This document shows positions 7,284-15,650 of a DNA stretch of 18,283 nt, piece after piece. Position 1 is the stretch's first letter; every line of letters starts with the position of its first letter. The notes under the pieces are model-generated. The model was not told the origin of the DNA and did not search any database. It saw only the letters and a list, made by a program, of their open reading frames with translations. Source of the stretch: a bacterium (GTDB taxonomy: Bacteria; SAR324; XYD2-FULL-50-16); the NCBI GenBank assembly GCA_024275165.1, contig JAJRZQ010000040.1, positions 1-18,283 of the forward strand, written 5' to 3'. The position numbers and the translations under genes were made by a program.

Positions 7284-7796
7284 ATGGAACAGGCACTTTA
7301 CTATCGAATTCTGGTCATTGATTCACAGATTTTATATTGGCATATTTTACGGCAGGTCATGGTTCGCTTCGGAGATTTTTCCATTGATTACGCCATGACC
7401 CCCGCCCAAGCGCAAGAAAAAATGGAAAACGACCATTATGATCTTGTTATCTTAGAGCCCCTGGCCCTGGCGGCGATCCCGCTTGAGATGCAAGACGAAT
7501 TTTATGAATTCTGCGAGAATTCACAAATCTCTTTGATTCTTTTCAGTATTCTTTCCCATGCCGAGTTATCTCGCTTTATGCTGCACTCCTTGGCGCTAGC
7601 CTCTTTGTCTAAGCCCTGCAACTATATGGAGTTTGGCGAAGTCGTTACCCGTCTGCTCTTAAACGAAGAAAAACCCTTGAAGAAAAAATCACAGGCTCGC
7701 AAAAAAGGCCGACCTCTGGTTCAGCCCGAGGCGATTCCCTTGTTGAACCATGGTTTGCCCTTTATCCCTGATTTGAGCAGCGGAGCCTTAAATTAA
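7284..7796 (+). CDS. Receiver-like protein with Glu at the phospho-acceptor position
   Basis: A 170-residue protein. Residues about 6-128 fit a CheY-like receiver: RILVIDSQ at the start (one acidic residue, D13, instead of the usual pair), LVILEPLAL where the phospho-acceptor Asp should be (Glu58, codon 7455-7457), LILFS for the Thr/Ser strand and LSKP with the conserved Lys. Residues about 130-150 are strongly basic (KKKSQARKKGRP), followed by a hydrophobic, Pro-rich tail. Phosphorylation on Asp is not expected; the protein is probably a pseudo-receiver that acts by binding a partner. GAGGA at 7276-7280 precedes ATG 7284. It is separated from the chemosensory operon by 190 bases, so it may have its own promoter. 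Its stop overlaps the stop of the opposite-strand gene. Partner and output are unknown. Confidence 0.75.
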   Translation: MEQALYYRILVIDSQILYWHILRQVMVRFGDFSIDYAMTPAQAQEKMENDHYDLVILEPLALAAIPLEMQDEFYEFCENSQISLILFSILSHAELSRFMLHSLALASLSKPCNYMEFGEVVTRLLLNEEKPLKKKSQARKKGRPLVQPEAIPLLNHGLPFIPDLSSGALN

Positions 7797-7800
7797 GGCT
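7784..7800. terminator. Palindrome at the convergent gene ends (possible weak two-way terminator)
   Basis: AGCCTTAA at 7784-7791 and TTAAGGCT at 7793-7800 are perfect inverted repeats around one base. The stop codons of both convergent genes lie inside. As RNA it could form a short AGCCT/AGGCT stem with an A/T loop on either strand. The stem is weak and no long U-tract follows, so a terminator role is only a guess from the position. Confidence 0.35.
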
Positions 7801-8398
7801 TTGGATCGGTTTCAGCAATTGTGATGGGCGAGGTTTGAACCCGCGATTCCCAGAGATCGACTAAATACATTTTACTCTCTCGCATCGCTTCGTTCGCGCC
7901 AGGAGCGCGCAAGGCTTGATCAATATAAAACAAAGCGGTGTTGAAATCCAATTGAATGTAGCAGATGTCGGAAATCGCCCAAAAATACGCCGCGCTGTTG
8001 GGTTTATCCAAAGCGTTTGCAATGAGAATTTTTTTTGTTTCTTCCAACTGCCCTAAAAAAAAGGTTTCCACCACTTCTTTGGGAGGCAGTTCCAAAAGAG
8101 CGACATTGAGGCGCGCCACCTTTTGTTTGATTCCTAAAGAGACGGTACCGACTTGATCCGCCAAACCATGTTGAGATAAAAGATCTTTGATTTGCTTGCG
8201 AAATTCCGCTTTATGCACGGGAACATTGTACCCCCCGGGAATGGATTTCAAACGGGCGTTTTTACCGCTTCGTTTGTTGATCCAGGTGGTACCGATCATC
8301 AAGATCACCAAAAAGGCCGTTAAAAAAATCAGCAAAAAATAGATCTGCTCAACATTACCCTCCGAACTGGTAGGGTGAATTATCTGGCTGAAGTCCAT
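7793..8398 (-). CDS. Small membrane-anchored protein with one TPR-like repeat, unknown function
   Basis: A 201-residue protein, last gene of the Pfa operon. A transmembrane helix spans about residues 18-40 (IYFLLIFLTAFLVILMIGTTW) and is followed by positive residues (NKRSGKNAR), so the C-terminal part is probably cytoplasmic. The rest is soluble and helical. One TPR-like helix pair is visible at about 132-166 (AAYFWAISDICYIQ and FNTALFYIDQALRAPG). No enzyme motif is seen and the family is not recognised. The start overlaps the pfaD end by 19 bases, which argues for co-expression with the lipid synthase. A membrane adaptor role for the synthase or its product would fit the context but is speculation. 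Confidence 0.72.
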   Translation of the reverse strand: MDFSQIIHPTSSEGNVEQIYFLLIFLTAFLVILMIGTTWINKRSGKNARLKSIPGGYNVPVHKAEFRKQIKDLLSQHGLADQVGTVSLGIKQKVARLNVALLELPPKEVVETFFLGQLEETKKILIANALDKPNSAAYFWAISDICYIQLDFNTALFYIDQALRAPGANEAMRESKMYLVDLWESRVQTSPITIAETDPKP

Positions 8399-9996
8399 AA
8401 TGAGTTGGGTTTGATATTGTGTAAAGAAGAGGCAAATTGAACGCCTTGCAGACGCAAAACCTGCAACCGAGCTAAGTAAAGAGTCGAGTTTAAAAGCGCC
8501 TGGGCGACCATTGCGACCTTTCGCCCTTCCGGGGTGGCAAACTCAGTGCCTCGAGTCCAATCGTTAAAGGCACCCATGGCGGGGCCGCACCAGATTTGAT
8601 AATCCATCTCGCGCTTTTTGATCCCCCCGTTGGCCCAACGGGAGGAAAGGCCCAAATACCAGCGAAAGATCAGGGCCATTTTCCGTTTGTCATTGCCTTG
8701 GGCTTTAGCGATGGTGGCGGGGTCTCGTTCCTGAAAAAAGGTGAGGCATTCTTGCCATACCTCTTTGAGGGGGCGTTGAAAAATTTGCCTTTCTAACTTT
8801 TCCCGCTCTGTTGCGGGAATCTGCTCAATGGAGGCATAGCTGTTGTAAATCTCCCAAAGTTTGCCCGCGCGCATGGGGAAGAGAGTGCCTCGTTTCAATA
8901 CCTGTAATTTGACTCCCTGTTCAAACATGTCCGAGGCAGGAGCCATCATCACATCCGCCATATCCGCCTGGGCTAAGAGCTGGCGTACCGCAGCGCAGGT
9001 GCCCGATTCCATGCAGGCTTGATTGATGCTCCCCGTAACAATGTAAGCCGCGCCCATGCTAAAGGCGGCTAAAGCTGCCTCTGGGGTGCCGATTCCGCCC
9101 CCGGCGCCAACGCGAATCCGTTGCGGGTATTGCCGTTGGGATTGAATTTCCTCTCTTAGGCTTAAAATCGCCGGTAAGAGGCTGACCAAAGGGCGATTAT
9201 CGGTATGACCACCGCTGTCGGCTTCTACCGTGATATCTTCTGCCATGGGCAGCTTTTGACTTAAACGGGCCTGCTCCGCCGTGATTTTTCCCTGTTCTTG
9301 CAGCAAGGTCACCCAGCGTTCCGGGGCGGGCTCCATGAAACGGGTAGCCACCTCCTTGCGGCTGATTTTGGCGATAATCCGGTTGGAGCTTTGAACCTGC
9401 CCCGCCTCATCGAGGTAAATTCCCGCCAAACGGTAATGCACCAAGGCGGGGGTTAAGTCCAAATAGGCGGAAGCCTCAATGCAGGTCACTCCCTTGGCTA
9501 GATAGAGGTTTACGGCTTCTTGCTCTAAGGCGGGCTCATTGGGGCTGTGAATCAAATTAAAGCAATAAGGGCCCTTGGGCAATGCGGCCTGAATGGCGTC
9601 AATCGCCTCCTGAATCACTTTGGGGAGTTGCCCCGCCGCGCCGTAACTCGCTAAAAACCCCGCCTGGCCCAACGCGATGACCATTTCTACACTGCTAATC
9701 CCGTTGGCCATGGAACCGGCAAAGTAGGGAGCTTGCACCCCATGCAGGGCAAGAAACCCGGGATCGCCCAAGTCACCCGCTTGCAAAGGGGGGGAAAGGG
9801 CGAGCAATTCCAACCCCTCAGAGGAGTGTAGCCTTCCCCCTTGGGCCAAGGCAATCCCCTGGCCCGTTTTTACGATAAAAAGCTTTTGATCTTGTTTGAA
9901 GGCTTGGCGTATTTCGTTCTCCTTAAAGAACAAGGAAGACTCTTCCCCTTGCCAATAAAGCCCTAACCCCCTCCCTTGTTGTCGAATCAGGTTCAT
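8380..9996 (-). CDS. pfaD: PfaD, enoyl reductase of the polyunsaturated fatty acid synthase
   Basis: A 538-residue FMN-dependent enoyl reductase of the 2-nitropropane dioxygenase superfamily, trans-acting in PUFA synthases; the length matches the family (about 540). Visible marks are GVQAPYFAGSMANGISS at about 86-102, EADSGGHTDNRP at 259-269, the phosphate-binding GAGGGIGTPEA at 297-307 and TGSINQA at 321-327. It reduces enoyl-ACP intermediates during selected elongation rounds and, with the FabA-like domains of PfaC, sets where double bonds stay. ATG 9996 has GGAGG (10001-10005) four bases upstream, inside the end of pfaC, and overlaps the pfaC stop by ATGA. The 3' end overlaps the small membrane gene. 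The assignment is strong; the lipid product cannot be read from the sequence. Confidence 0.96.
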   Translation of the reverse strand: MNLIRQQGRGLGLYWQGEESSLFFKENEIRQAFKQDQKLFIVKTGQGIALAQGGRLHSSEGLELLALSPPLQAGDLGDPGFLALHGVQAPYFAGSMANGISSVEMVIALGQAGFLASYGAAGQLPKVIQEAIDAIQAALPKGPYCFNLIHSPNEPALEQEAVNLYLAKGVTCIEASAYLDLTPALVHYRLAGIYLDEAGQVQSSNRIIAKISRKEVATRFMEPAPERWVTLLQEQGKITAEQARLSQKLPMAEDITVEADSGGHTDNRPLVSLLPAILSLREEIQSQRQYPQRIRVGAGGGIGTPEAALAAFSMGAAYIVTGSINQACMESGTCAAVRQLLAQADMADVMMAPASDMFEQGVKLQVLKRGTLFPMRAGKLWEIYNSYASIEQIPATEREKLERQIFQRPLKEVWQECLTFFQERDPATIAKAQGNDKRKMALIFRWYLGLSSRWANGGIKKREMDYQIWCGPAMGAFNDWTRGTEFATPEGRKVAMVAQALLNSTLYLARLQVLRLQGVQFASSLHNIKPNSLWTSAR

Positions 9997-12900
9997 TTTT
10001 CCTCCACAGAAACCCGGTCTGAGGCAAAACCCCGCGCCCTTTGCTCGCCGTGGCCCAATTGATGTTGTAGGATGGAGGCAGGCTCGTCTTCCAGCAGCTC
10101 GATACCTACCCCTTGAAAGTCGACCACGACCTTTCCCTTTAAAAGAATATCTACATTCGCCTTTGCGTATGGATGGGGACTCAAACCGATTTCAACAACC
10201 TCCATGCGGTATTCAAGGCGGTGATCCCGCGGGCCCACCTGCCCCCGGCAACGAACCTTGTTGGCCAGTCCGGCAATGGGCTGAAAGCGTGCCTTTTTGG
10301 TTTGACTCTGCATCCCAAGGTAGAGTAGATAAAATTCCAATAGCTGCACGCAGCCCTCGGCCATCAGGCTTCCCGCTAGGCAAGGATCATCTTTAAAGTG
10401 GCAGGGAAAATACCAATCCTCTGGGGTTAAATCCTTAAAGGCAGTCACCTGACCCAACCCCCATAAACCGCCTTGGGGGTCAATCGAACTGATTTGATCC
10501 AGCATTAAGAACTCCTCGCTGCTAAAACGCAACGCCGGGTTGAGCCCCTGTTGATCAAAAGCGGGGCCAAAGCAAGAGGCGATCTGCCCCCGGCAGAGGC
10601 AGAGGATCTCCGCATGGGTAAAGGCGGTTTTATTGGTTTGCAATAAGGGTTGAAAAGCTTGTTTTTTTACCTTTGCCCGTTCTGCCTTTTCCTTGTCTGT
10701 TTTCAGCACCCCCTTCCCTTTTTCCAAATCCTCCAGGCTAAAAAACCCGGCGCAGCCGTCGGTCATGATGTGAACCAACTCATCACCTACAAAACATTGA
10801 TACTCAAAAAAGAAAAGCAGGTTGTGCCCGTGACGGGCAAAGGAGTTGATCTGAATCTCGTAGCGCATCCGGTCGCCCTCTTTGGGCATCTTGCCCTTAA
10901 AGGTAAGGGTGCAGTCTAAGAGGCGATAGAGATACTTGCCTTTTGCCTCAAAATCAATCCCTAAATAACTGATCAAAAGCAAGTCGCATTGACCCGCCTC
11001 CACCGCTATTGCCCAGGGAATCTGCCCATCCACGCAAAACCACGCGTCATGAGGCACATCGTACTCGGTGGTGATGGAACTTTGTTTAAACTCCCCCTTT
11101 TTTGCCTCCAAGGCGGTAACGCGGTTGACCAAGAGATAAGGCGGCATGGGAAGGCGCACTCTGGGGCCGTAGCTGTCGATGACCGCGTACTCCGGCCCAA
11201 AGACCTCGGCAATCGACCCGCAAGCAAACTCCATCAAGGCGGCTTCATCCCATATCGCTTGCGGTTTCGGCCCTGGATGGGAAACCGGCGGATAGGCGAG
11301 ATGGCCGGGCACCCGCCGCGGCAATTCGTCAGCAGGCGGAGCCGTTGGCTGAGGCACGGGAAAGGAGCTAGGCTCTTGCTGAGTTTCCAGCAATTGCCCA
11401 TAGCGCAACAGCCCCTTGAGTTGGTGGAGGGATTGGCGGCGCATTTCCAAAAAGGCCGCTTGAGTCTGGGCTAGGCCGAGATGCAGAGCAAAAAGCCGGT
11501 CTAGGGGCGTTGTTTCCTCGCCGAGAATCGCCGTATTGGGCTGGGGGCTTGCCGCCACCGCTTGCGCCGGGGTTGGGGCCCTAGGCAAGGAGGGCTCTTG
11601 CAGTTGAGGCGGGGCAAGCGGCTTCTTCTTCAGCACAAAGGGTTGAATGACTTTTCCACCGGTTAAGACCCGCTGCACCAACTTCTTTTTTTCCGCTTGT
11701 TGTTGGTCGTCCTCACCAAAAATAGCCCCCAGATTGGGTTGAAGTCCATGGCCAATCAATTGGGCTAAGGCTTTATAAATCGAGAGTTGATCGGGCTGCC
11801 CCTTCTGATTGACCCCAACGGCGACATGAGGTCGCTCTTGCAGCGTCTGGTTGATCCATTTGCCGCAAGAAGAGCGAGGACCCAATTCGATAAAAATTCT
11901 GGCCCCCGCTTGGTAGGTTGCCTCAACCAGCTTAGGAAAATCCAAGGCGCGGCAGTACATCTCCGCGATATTGCTTGCGATTTGTTCTTGCGTCACCTCG
12001 GTGACCCCATAGGTTGCGGCGCTAAAAAAGGTCACCTCCGGCGGGTGAGGCGTCTCGATACTGTGGAGTCGGATTAAGGACTCATATTCAGAGCGCACCA
12101 AGTCGCAGTGAATCACATCGCTCAAGGGAACGGGGTGACCTGCCAAGCCTTCTTGAATTAAAAAGTCTTCCAGATTCTTCCGCTCCCCTGCCAACACGGC
12201 TTCTTTAGGGCTGTTGATAAGAATCAAGTAAAGCTTCTCCAGCCCGAAAACCTTTTTTCGCAAGGCATCGACATCGGTTTGCACCGCATAGCCCACCCAA
12301 TCCACCTGCTCTACCCCCCAGGCCTCTTTCGCTACCTCTTTAGGGCCCGCTAAACGGGTTTGAAAAATCGGGTTTTCTTTTAAATACCGGCTCATCTTGT
12401 GAGTGCTGGGCCAAAGCCGCAAGGCATGAGCCATGGAAACCTCCCCCATGGAATAACCGAAAGCCAGGTCGGGTTTGATCTGAAAAAACCCCTGGAACAA
12501 GTCGGTTAAAAGGATAGAGGAATGAATCCCCGTTTCAAACATCCCCACCGCGTCTTGGGTTAAGTCTTCCTGCCACGCCTTTTCCAAAGCTTCAGCGGGC
12601 AATTGGGCTGTTTTAGGGAAAATCCTCCCTGCCCAAAAAAGGTTTTCAGGCTCTGGAGTATGACTTGCGGTGACATCCCACAATTGGGGAAAGGCATACA
12701 GCAGGTCGCGGTGCAGACCAGGGTAGCTGTTAAACCCGCCGGGATAGACAAAGGCGACCTTGCCCTTTTCCCCTAAGGGAGAGGAGGTATAAAAGCTGCC
12801 TCTTGGAGAGGAGTAAAGCGCTTCGCCCTGCTCCACCGCTTTTTTGGCGGCATGGATTTCTTGTCTTAGTTCCTCTAAACTGCCCGCAATCAAGGCAAGG

Positions 12901-15650
12901 CTAGCCCCCTCCGCTTTGAAGGCCTGCGCGTAACAATCCTTGGCAACTTGAAAAAGGGGGCGCTTGGCCGCCGCCTCGCTTAAGCTTGCCAGTCCTTGAG
13001 GCAAATCCTTGCCCTTGAGCCAAAATAAATAGGGAGGGCGTTGCAGGGGCTCGGGAGGGAACACCACCTCTCTGGGCCCTTCGGTCAGTTCTAAGGCCCA
13101 GGACTCCTCCCCTAAGCTTAAGAGTTGCCCCTTGCGTTGCTGAAAATTCAGCCAAGGGCGAGCTTGAGCCTCAAAAGCCAAGGGCCCCTCGGTTAAGGGG
13201 CCTGTAGGGAAGCCCTTGAAATTGACCAGGGGAGGGATAAAGCGATGATAGATCGCCAAAGAGAGTTTAGCCAAACTCAAGGCCTCTTGAGCGGCATAGG
13301 CCTGACCTCCTTGGGTCTCTAGGCTGCTTGCCAGTACGCTATGCCGTTCGCCTTGCAAGGTAATGGGTTGGGGTTGGGTACCGCAAAACTCCAGATAATC
13401 GGCTTGAGGGGTAAACTCCTCAGCTGGATCCAACCGGTTTAAGCTGGTGATTTCTGCGTAAATGGGGATTTTACGCCTCTTTGCTTCCCGCAAATCCATC
13501 ACCACCAAGGCCGCCGCTCCGTCGGCAGGGCGAGGGCCGGAATAATCCGGGTCGAATAAAAAACGAGCTTCCTCACTCCATTGAGCCCCTTGCAGACGGG
13601 CGAATTCCGCGCTGCCGCAGAGGTCAACCGCCGCGATCACCATGGCGGTGACCTCGCCTTTAGAAAGGATCAAATGGGCGGTATCCAAAGCCTGCAAGGT
13701 GGAATGTTCTTCCACAGAAAGGGTAAAGCTCGCCCCTTTAAAATCCCAGAGGTTCGAGACCCGGCAAGCCATAATATTTCCGATGAAGCTGGTAAACTGG
13801 TTGACTCCCACCGGATTATGGAGTTGATTTTGATAATGCTCGATCAAGACGGCTTCTTCTTCTGGCTCTAGGCGTACTCCCGCTTGCCTTAAGCCCTCTT
13901 TAATCCGCCAACCCAACTCAATGCGGGCGCGAAAGGCGTGCAGGCTCGAGTCGGCCTCCATCGCTACAATGACTCCGGCGTTTTCCCCCTCCCTCAAGCC
14001 CGCTTGGCGAATCGCCGCGTCCGCGGTTTTTAGAAGGAGCAACTGCTGAGGAATAAGAGGGTCTTTTTCGTTGGGGGGAATTTTAAAGCGCAGATAATCA
14101 AAGTCAAAGGACTCCATATAGCCGCCTCTTTGCCCCTGGTCCAAAGCCAAGCCCCGTTGTCGCTGGGGGGAAGGGGTAGAGGTGAGGTCTTCCCCCGCGT
14201 AAAGGGCTTGGGAAAACTCCTGTAAGTCGCTCAAAGGGCCGTAGGCCGCTTCGAGCCCCACAATGGCAAGCTTACAAAGTTCAAAGGGTCGGCTCTTTTC
14301 AGCCTGCGCCCTTTCCGGTTTTTCAAACAAAATATGGGCATTGGTGCCCCCAAAACCAAAGGCGTTCACCGCGCCAATGGGTTTATTGCTCGGCCAGGGA
14401 GTTTTGCTTTGGACAATCTGATTTTTACCCAAGCTGTTGGCCGGACTTTCCAAGGGATTTTTGATCCGAATCGTGGCGGGGATGAAGCCTTCTCGCATGG
14501 AAAGGATCACCTTCATCATGCTGCCCATTCCCGCGGCGGTGAGCATGTGCCCGAAATTAGACTTTACCGAGCCAATTTTTGGTTGTAGGTCTTTTTCTCC
14601 AAAAAAGCGGCCTAGACTATCGAGTTCGGTAACATCGCCCAAGGGGGTGCCCGTGGCGTGGCACTCCACATAGCCCACCTGGGCAGGGTCAACCGCTTGC
14701 TCCGCATAAGCCCGCTCATAGCTTAAGACTTGGCCTGCCGGGTTGGGGCTTAAGATGAACTTTCCCCTTCCGTCGTTGGAAAGACCGATTCCCGTGATCA
14801 CGCTTAAAATTGGATCGCCCGCTTGTTGCGCCTCCTCCAAGCGTTTTAGGAGAAAAAAACTGGCCCCTTCGGCGGCAACCAAACCCTGAGAATTTTGGTC
14901 TAGGGGGCAGGACTGATCCTGTTCTGAAAAAGCTTGGAAGGTGGAGAACCCTTGAGCGATAAAAAAGGGATCTGCCCCGCTGACGGCCCCGGCAAGCATT
15001 AAATCCACCTGCCCCGCGTCCAGCCGATCACAGGCGAGCTTCATCGCGTACAGACTTGAGGCGCAGGCCCCGTCTAGGGCAAAATGCCCCCCCTTCAGCC
15101 CCAAGGCCCGAGCCACCACTTTGGCGGGGCGGCTGGAAACCCAACCGTCATCCTTGGTGTGTTCTTTCTCCTCTTGACCTAAGGAAAAATGAGAGCAATG
15201 AAGGGTTTTTTGAATCTCCTCTTCTATCTTTTGGTAGTACAGGGGGAGAAAGACTTGATTCGAGGCGCGGGTGGGGAAGCTTAAATTCCCCAACACCAAA
15301 CCACAGCGCGCTAAGGCGGGGTGATCTAAATACCCCGCTGCCTGTAACGCCTCTTTGGCCGCGTAGAGGGGCCATTGATAAATCGGGTCGAGCTTGCTCA
15401 ATTGCTCCGGGGGGAGGCGAAACCCGCTGGAGTCGAACTCAAACCCTCGAATGTACCCCCCACGCAGACTGTATAATTTATCGGGAACCCCTTTTTTGGG
15501 GGCAAAGTACAAGGCCGGGTCTTGCCCCATTTCAGCGGTTCCCGCCAAGGAGGTGCTATCGATCTCCTCTTTTAGATTTTGGAAGAACTGCTCGGGGTTG
15601 TCTGCCCCAGGAAAAAGACAGCTCATGGAAACAACGGCGATCTTACCCAT
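9993..15650 (-). CDS. pfaC: PfaC-type PUFA synthase subunit with inserted acyltransferase (KS-CLF-AT-DH-DH)
   Basis: A 1885-residue multidomain cytoplasmic synthase subunit. The ketosynthase (about 1-445) has active-site C196 (LDGACASS), H331 (ECHATGT) and H368 (NFGH). The chain-length factor (about 458-800) has lost all three: the Cys position is Glu near 648 (SVEEHST), and the two His positions are Cys and Gly. The acyltransferase (about 955-1290) has GYSMGE with S1067 and a downstream His (H1181); its Tyr before Ser is like PfaB-type ATs. A Pro/Ala-rich linker spans about 1340-1455. FabA-like DH1 spans about 1460-1640 (EYDVPHDAWF, ISYLGIDF). DH2 spans about 1665-1855 with a clear FabA active site CHFKDDP (H1751) and a Glu in MAEGCVQLL. 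Standard PfaC is KS-CLF-DH-DH with AT in PfaB, so this gene probably covers both; no C-terminal acyltransferase of the AGPAT kind is present. ATG 15650 is preferred over the in-frame TTG 15656; it overlaps the pfaA end by 8 bases. Confidence 0.95.
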   Translation of the reverse strand: MGKIAVVSMSCLFPGADNPEQFFQNLKEEIDSTSLAGTAEMGQDPALYFAPKKGVPDKLYSLRGGYIRGFEFDSSGFRLPPEQLSKLDPIYQWPLYAAKEALQAAGYLDHPALARCGLVLGNLSFPTRASNQVFLPLYYQKIEEEIQKTLHCSHFSLGQEEKEHTKDDGWVSSRPAKVVARALGLKGGHFALDGACASSLYAMKLACDRLDAGQVDLMLAGAVSGADPFFIAQGFSTFQAFSEQDQSCPLDQNSQGLVAAEGASFFLLKRLEEAQQAGDPILSVITGIGLSNDGRGKFILSPNPAGQVLSYERAYAEQAVDPAQVGYVECHATGTPLGDVTELDSLGRFFGEKDLQPKIGSVKSNFGHMLTAAGMGSMMKVILSMREGFIPATIRIKNPLESPANSLGKNQIVQSKTPWPSNKPIGAVNAFGFGGTNAHILFEKPERAQAEKSRPFELCKLAIVGLEAAYGPLSDLQEFSQALYAGEDLTSTPSPQRQRGLALDQGQRGGYMESFDFDYLRFKIPPNEKDPLIPQQLLLLKTADAAIRQAGLREGENAGVIVAMEADSSLHAFRARIELGWRIKEGLRQAGVRLEPEEEAVLIEHYQNQLHNPVGVNQFTSFIGNIMACRVSNLWDFKGASFTLSVEEHSTLQALDTAHLILSKGEVTAMVIAAVDLCGSAEFARLQGAQWSEEARFLFDPDYSGPRPADGAAALVVMDLREAKRRKIPIYAEITSLNRLDPAEEFTPQADYLEFCGTQPQPITLQGERHSVLASSLETQGGQAYAAQEALSLAKLSLAIYHRFIPPLVNFKGFPTGPLTEGPLAFEAQARPWLNFQQRKGQLLSLGEESWALELTEGPREVVFPPEPLQRPPYLFWLKGKDLPQGLASLSEAAAKRPLFQVAKDCYAQAFKAEGASLALIAGSLEELRQEIHAAKKAVEQGEALYSSPRGSFYTSSPLGEKGKVAFVYPGGFNSYPGLHRDLLYAFPQLWDVTASHTPEPENLFWAGRIFPKTAQLPAEALEKAWQEDLTQDAVGMFETGIHSSILLTDLFQGFFQIKPDLAFGYSMGEVSMAHALRLWPSTHKMSRYLKENPIFQTRLAGPKEVAKEAWGVEQVDWVGYAVQTDVDALRKKVFGLEKLYLILINSPKEAVLAGERKNLEDFLIQEGLAGHPVPLSDVIHCDLVRSEYESLIRLHSIETPHPPEVTFFSAATYGVTEVTQEQIASNIAEMYCRALDFPKLVEATYQAGARIFIELGPRSSCGKWINQTLQERPHVAVGVNQKGQPDQLSIYKALAQLIGHGLQPNLGAIFGEDDQQQAEKKKLVQRVLTGGKVIQPFVLKKKPLAPPQLQEPSLPRAPTPAQAVAASPQPNTAILGEETTPLDRLFALHLGLAQTQAAFLEMRRQSLHQLKGLLRYGQLLETQQEPSSFPVPQPTAPPADELPRRVPGHLAYPPVSHPGPKPQAIWDEAALMEFACGSIAEVFGPEYAVIDSYGPRVRLPMPPYLLVNRVTALEAKKGEFKQSSITTEYDVPHDAWFCVDGQIPWAIAVEAGQCDLLLISYLGIDFEAKGKYLYRLLDCTLTFKGKMPKEGDRMRYEIQINSFARHGHNLLFFFEYQCFVGDELVHIMTDGCAGFFSLEDLEKGKGVLKTDKEKAERAKVKKQAFQPLLQTNKTAFTHAEILCLCRGQIASCFGPAFDQQGLNPALRFSSEEFLMLDQISSIDPQGGLWGLGQVTAFKDLTPEDWYFPCHFKDDPCLAGSLMAEGCVQLLEFYLLYLGMQSQTKKARFQPIAGLANKVRCRGQVGPRDHRLEYRMEVVEIGLSPHPYAKANVDILLKGKVVVDFQGVGIELLEDEPASILQHQLGHGEQRARGFASDRVSVEEK
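10001..10005 (-). promoter_or_regulatory. Ribosome binding site of pfaD inside the end of pfaC
   Basis: GGAGG on the minus strand, four bases before ATG 9996. It lies in the last codons of pfaC (Val-Glu-Glu-Lys) and fits translational coupling of the two subunits. Confidence 0.65.
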
